From Apostichopus japonicus (lineage: Eukaryota; Echinodermata; Holothuroidea; Aspidochirotida; Stichopodidae): a stretch of 64,000 nt of DNA. The stretch's first letter is position 1, and each line of letters begins with the position of its first letter. The position numbers and the translations under genes are program-made. The stretch is from assembly GCF_037975245.1 (NCBI RefSeq), contig NC_092582.1, positions 3,690,501 to 3,754,500 on the forward strand, in the 5' to 3' direction. Of this stretch, positions 63,401 through 64,000 are shown one piece after another. The notes beneath the pieces were generated by a model. The model had not been told where the DNA came from and searched no databases. It worked only from the letters and a program-made list of their open reading frames with translations.

Positions 63401-64000
63401 AATCACGGTTCAGACCAGGAAGATTCCTGTTTGAAGCAAACATAACTCTGAGAAGAAGATCTCACTGTTAGGCTATGTAAAAATGATTCGGCGATAGGAG
63501 TCAAGTTTTGTGTTTATGTGAGTCATGTTCACGGTTGGGAAAAGTATATAGTACAAACATGTACCAACTATAATAATCATATATATATAGATGATAATAA
63601 ACTGTGATTGTGCTTCAAGCCACGTGACTCACGGCATACAGAGTGTATAACTGGAACAGTGGAAACTCAAGAGCAGGCCTACACGGTAAAGGCCTGCATA
63701 CAACAAAGCACTATTATAGGGCTTCACAGGAAACAAATCTCAAGCATGAATGACCAATTAAAACATTCCCATAGAGGCTACAAAAACACCAGGTTGTACT
63801 TTAGAAAAACGGATGGAAAGTACATTATTTATCTCCAGGTAAAAACTTACACGGAGTTCTCGTGATTGATGGACACAATGTCATTCGCAGGTGAGGATTT
63901 CACCTATAACGATGATGTAAAAAACGGCTGAACTGTAACTCAGACTGTCGGATGTAATTAACAGATCCGCAAAGGGCTATAGAGACCAGAGGACATCAAG
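60500..64000. other. Upstream of NR5A coding start
   Basis: I see no coding exon here. It probably contains the NR5A first intron or promoter, because the DBD exon has a 3' splice site 14 nt before the ATG. G-runs lie at 60.75 and 61.85 kb. Confidence 0.5.

Noticed and set aside
1-64000. CRISPR arrays, operons, bacterial promoters or ribosome binding sites
   Set aside because: None seen. The window is spliced eukaryotic DNA and the tandem repeats present are satellites or transposon-derived.

Overview
The window is animal nuclear DNA: AT-rich, intron-rich and full of microsatellites and interspersed elements. The gene families (a complete NR5A nuclear receptor and two MICAL-type F-actin monooxygenases) and the repeat types point to a marine invertebrate deuterostome, most likely an echinoderm. 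The species is inferred, not proven. All recognised protein genes lie on the minus strand, so transcription runs from high to low coordinates.

Layout in transcription order: (1) 60480-46937, a complete NR5A (FTZ-F1/SF-1/LRH-1) gene in four coding exons, predicted 464 aa, with DBD, FTZ-F1 box, ligand-binding domain and AF-2 helix. (2) 46.9-29.3 kb, about 17.6 kb without a convincing gene. It holds a pair of tRNA-Gly-like SINEs, perfect palindromes, G-runs and degenerate satellites. (3) 29270-18325, a complete nine-exon MICAL monooxygenase gene (called MICAL-B here), predicted 623 aa, which stops without CH, LIM or bMERB domains. (4) 12969-5433, a second tandem MICAL gene (MICAL-A). Exons 1-6 have exactly the same lengths and phases as those of MICAL-B, and exon 7 is similar; its 3' end is not visible. 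(5) 5.0 kb to the left edge, a Ty3/Gypsy LTR retrotransposon in the same orientation, with intact gag and an open pol (protease, RT, RNase H, start of integrase) that runs off the window. It carries a textbook -1 frameshift cassette.

The most unusual items are a SINE-like family whose 5' head derives from U2 snRNA (two headed copies plus one headless copy), the tandem CH-less MICAL pair, the retroelement frameshift signal (GGGAAAC plus a 7-nt spacer and stem), a 59-bp exact repeat in the retroelement leader with splice-site-like edges, a hAT-type MITE with a perfect 8-bp target duplication, and a 44-bp perfect palindrome at 34.5 kb.

The two MICAL genes encode flavoenzymes expected to oxidise actin methionines and disassemble filaments. 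NR5A is a DNA-binding transcription factor. Nothing in the sequence links NR5A functionally to the MICAL pair beyond position.
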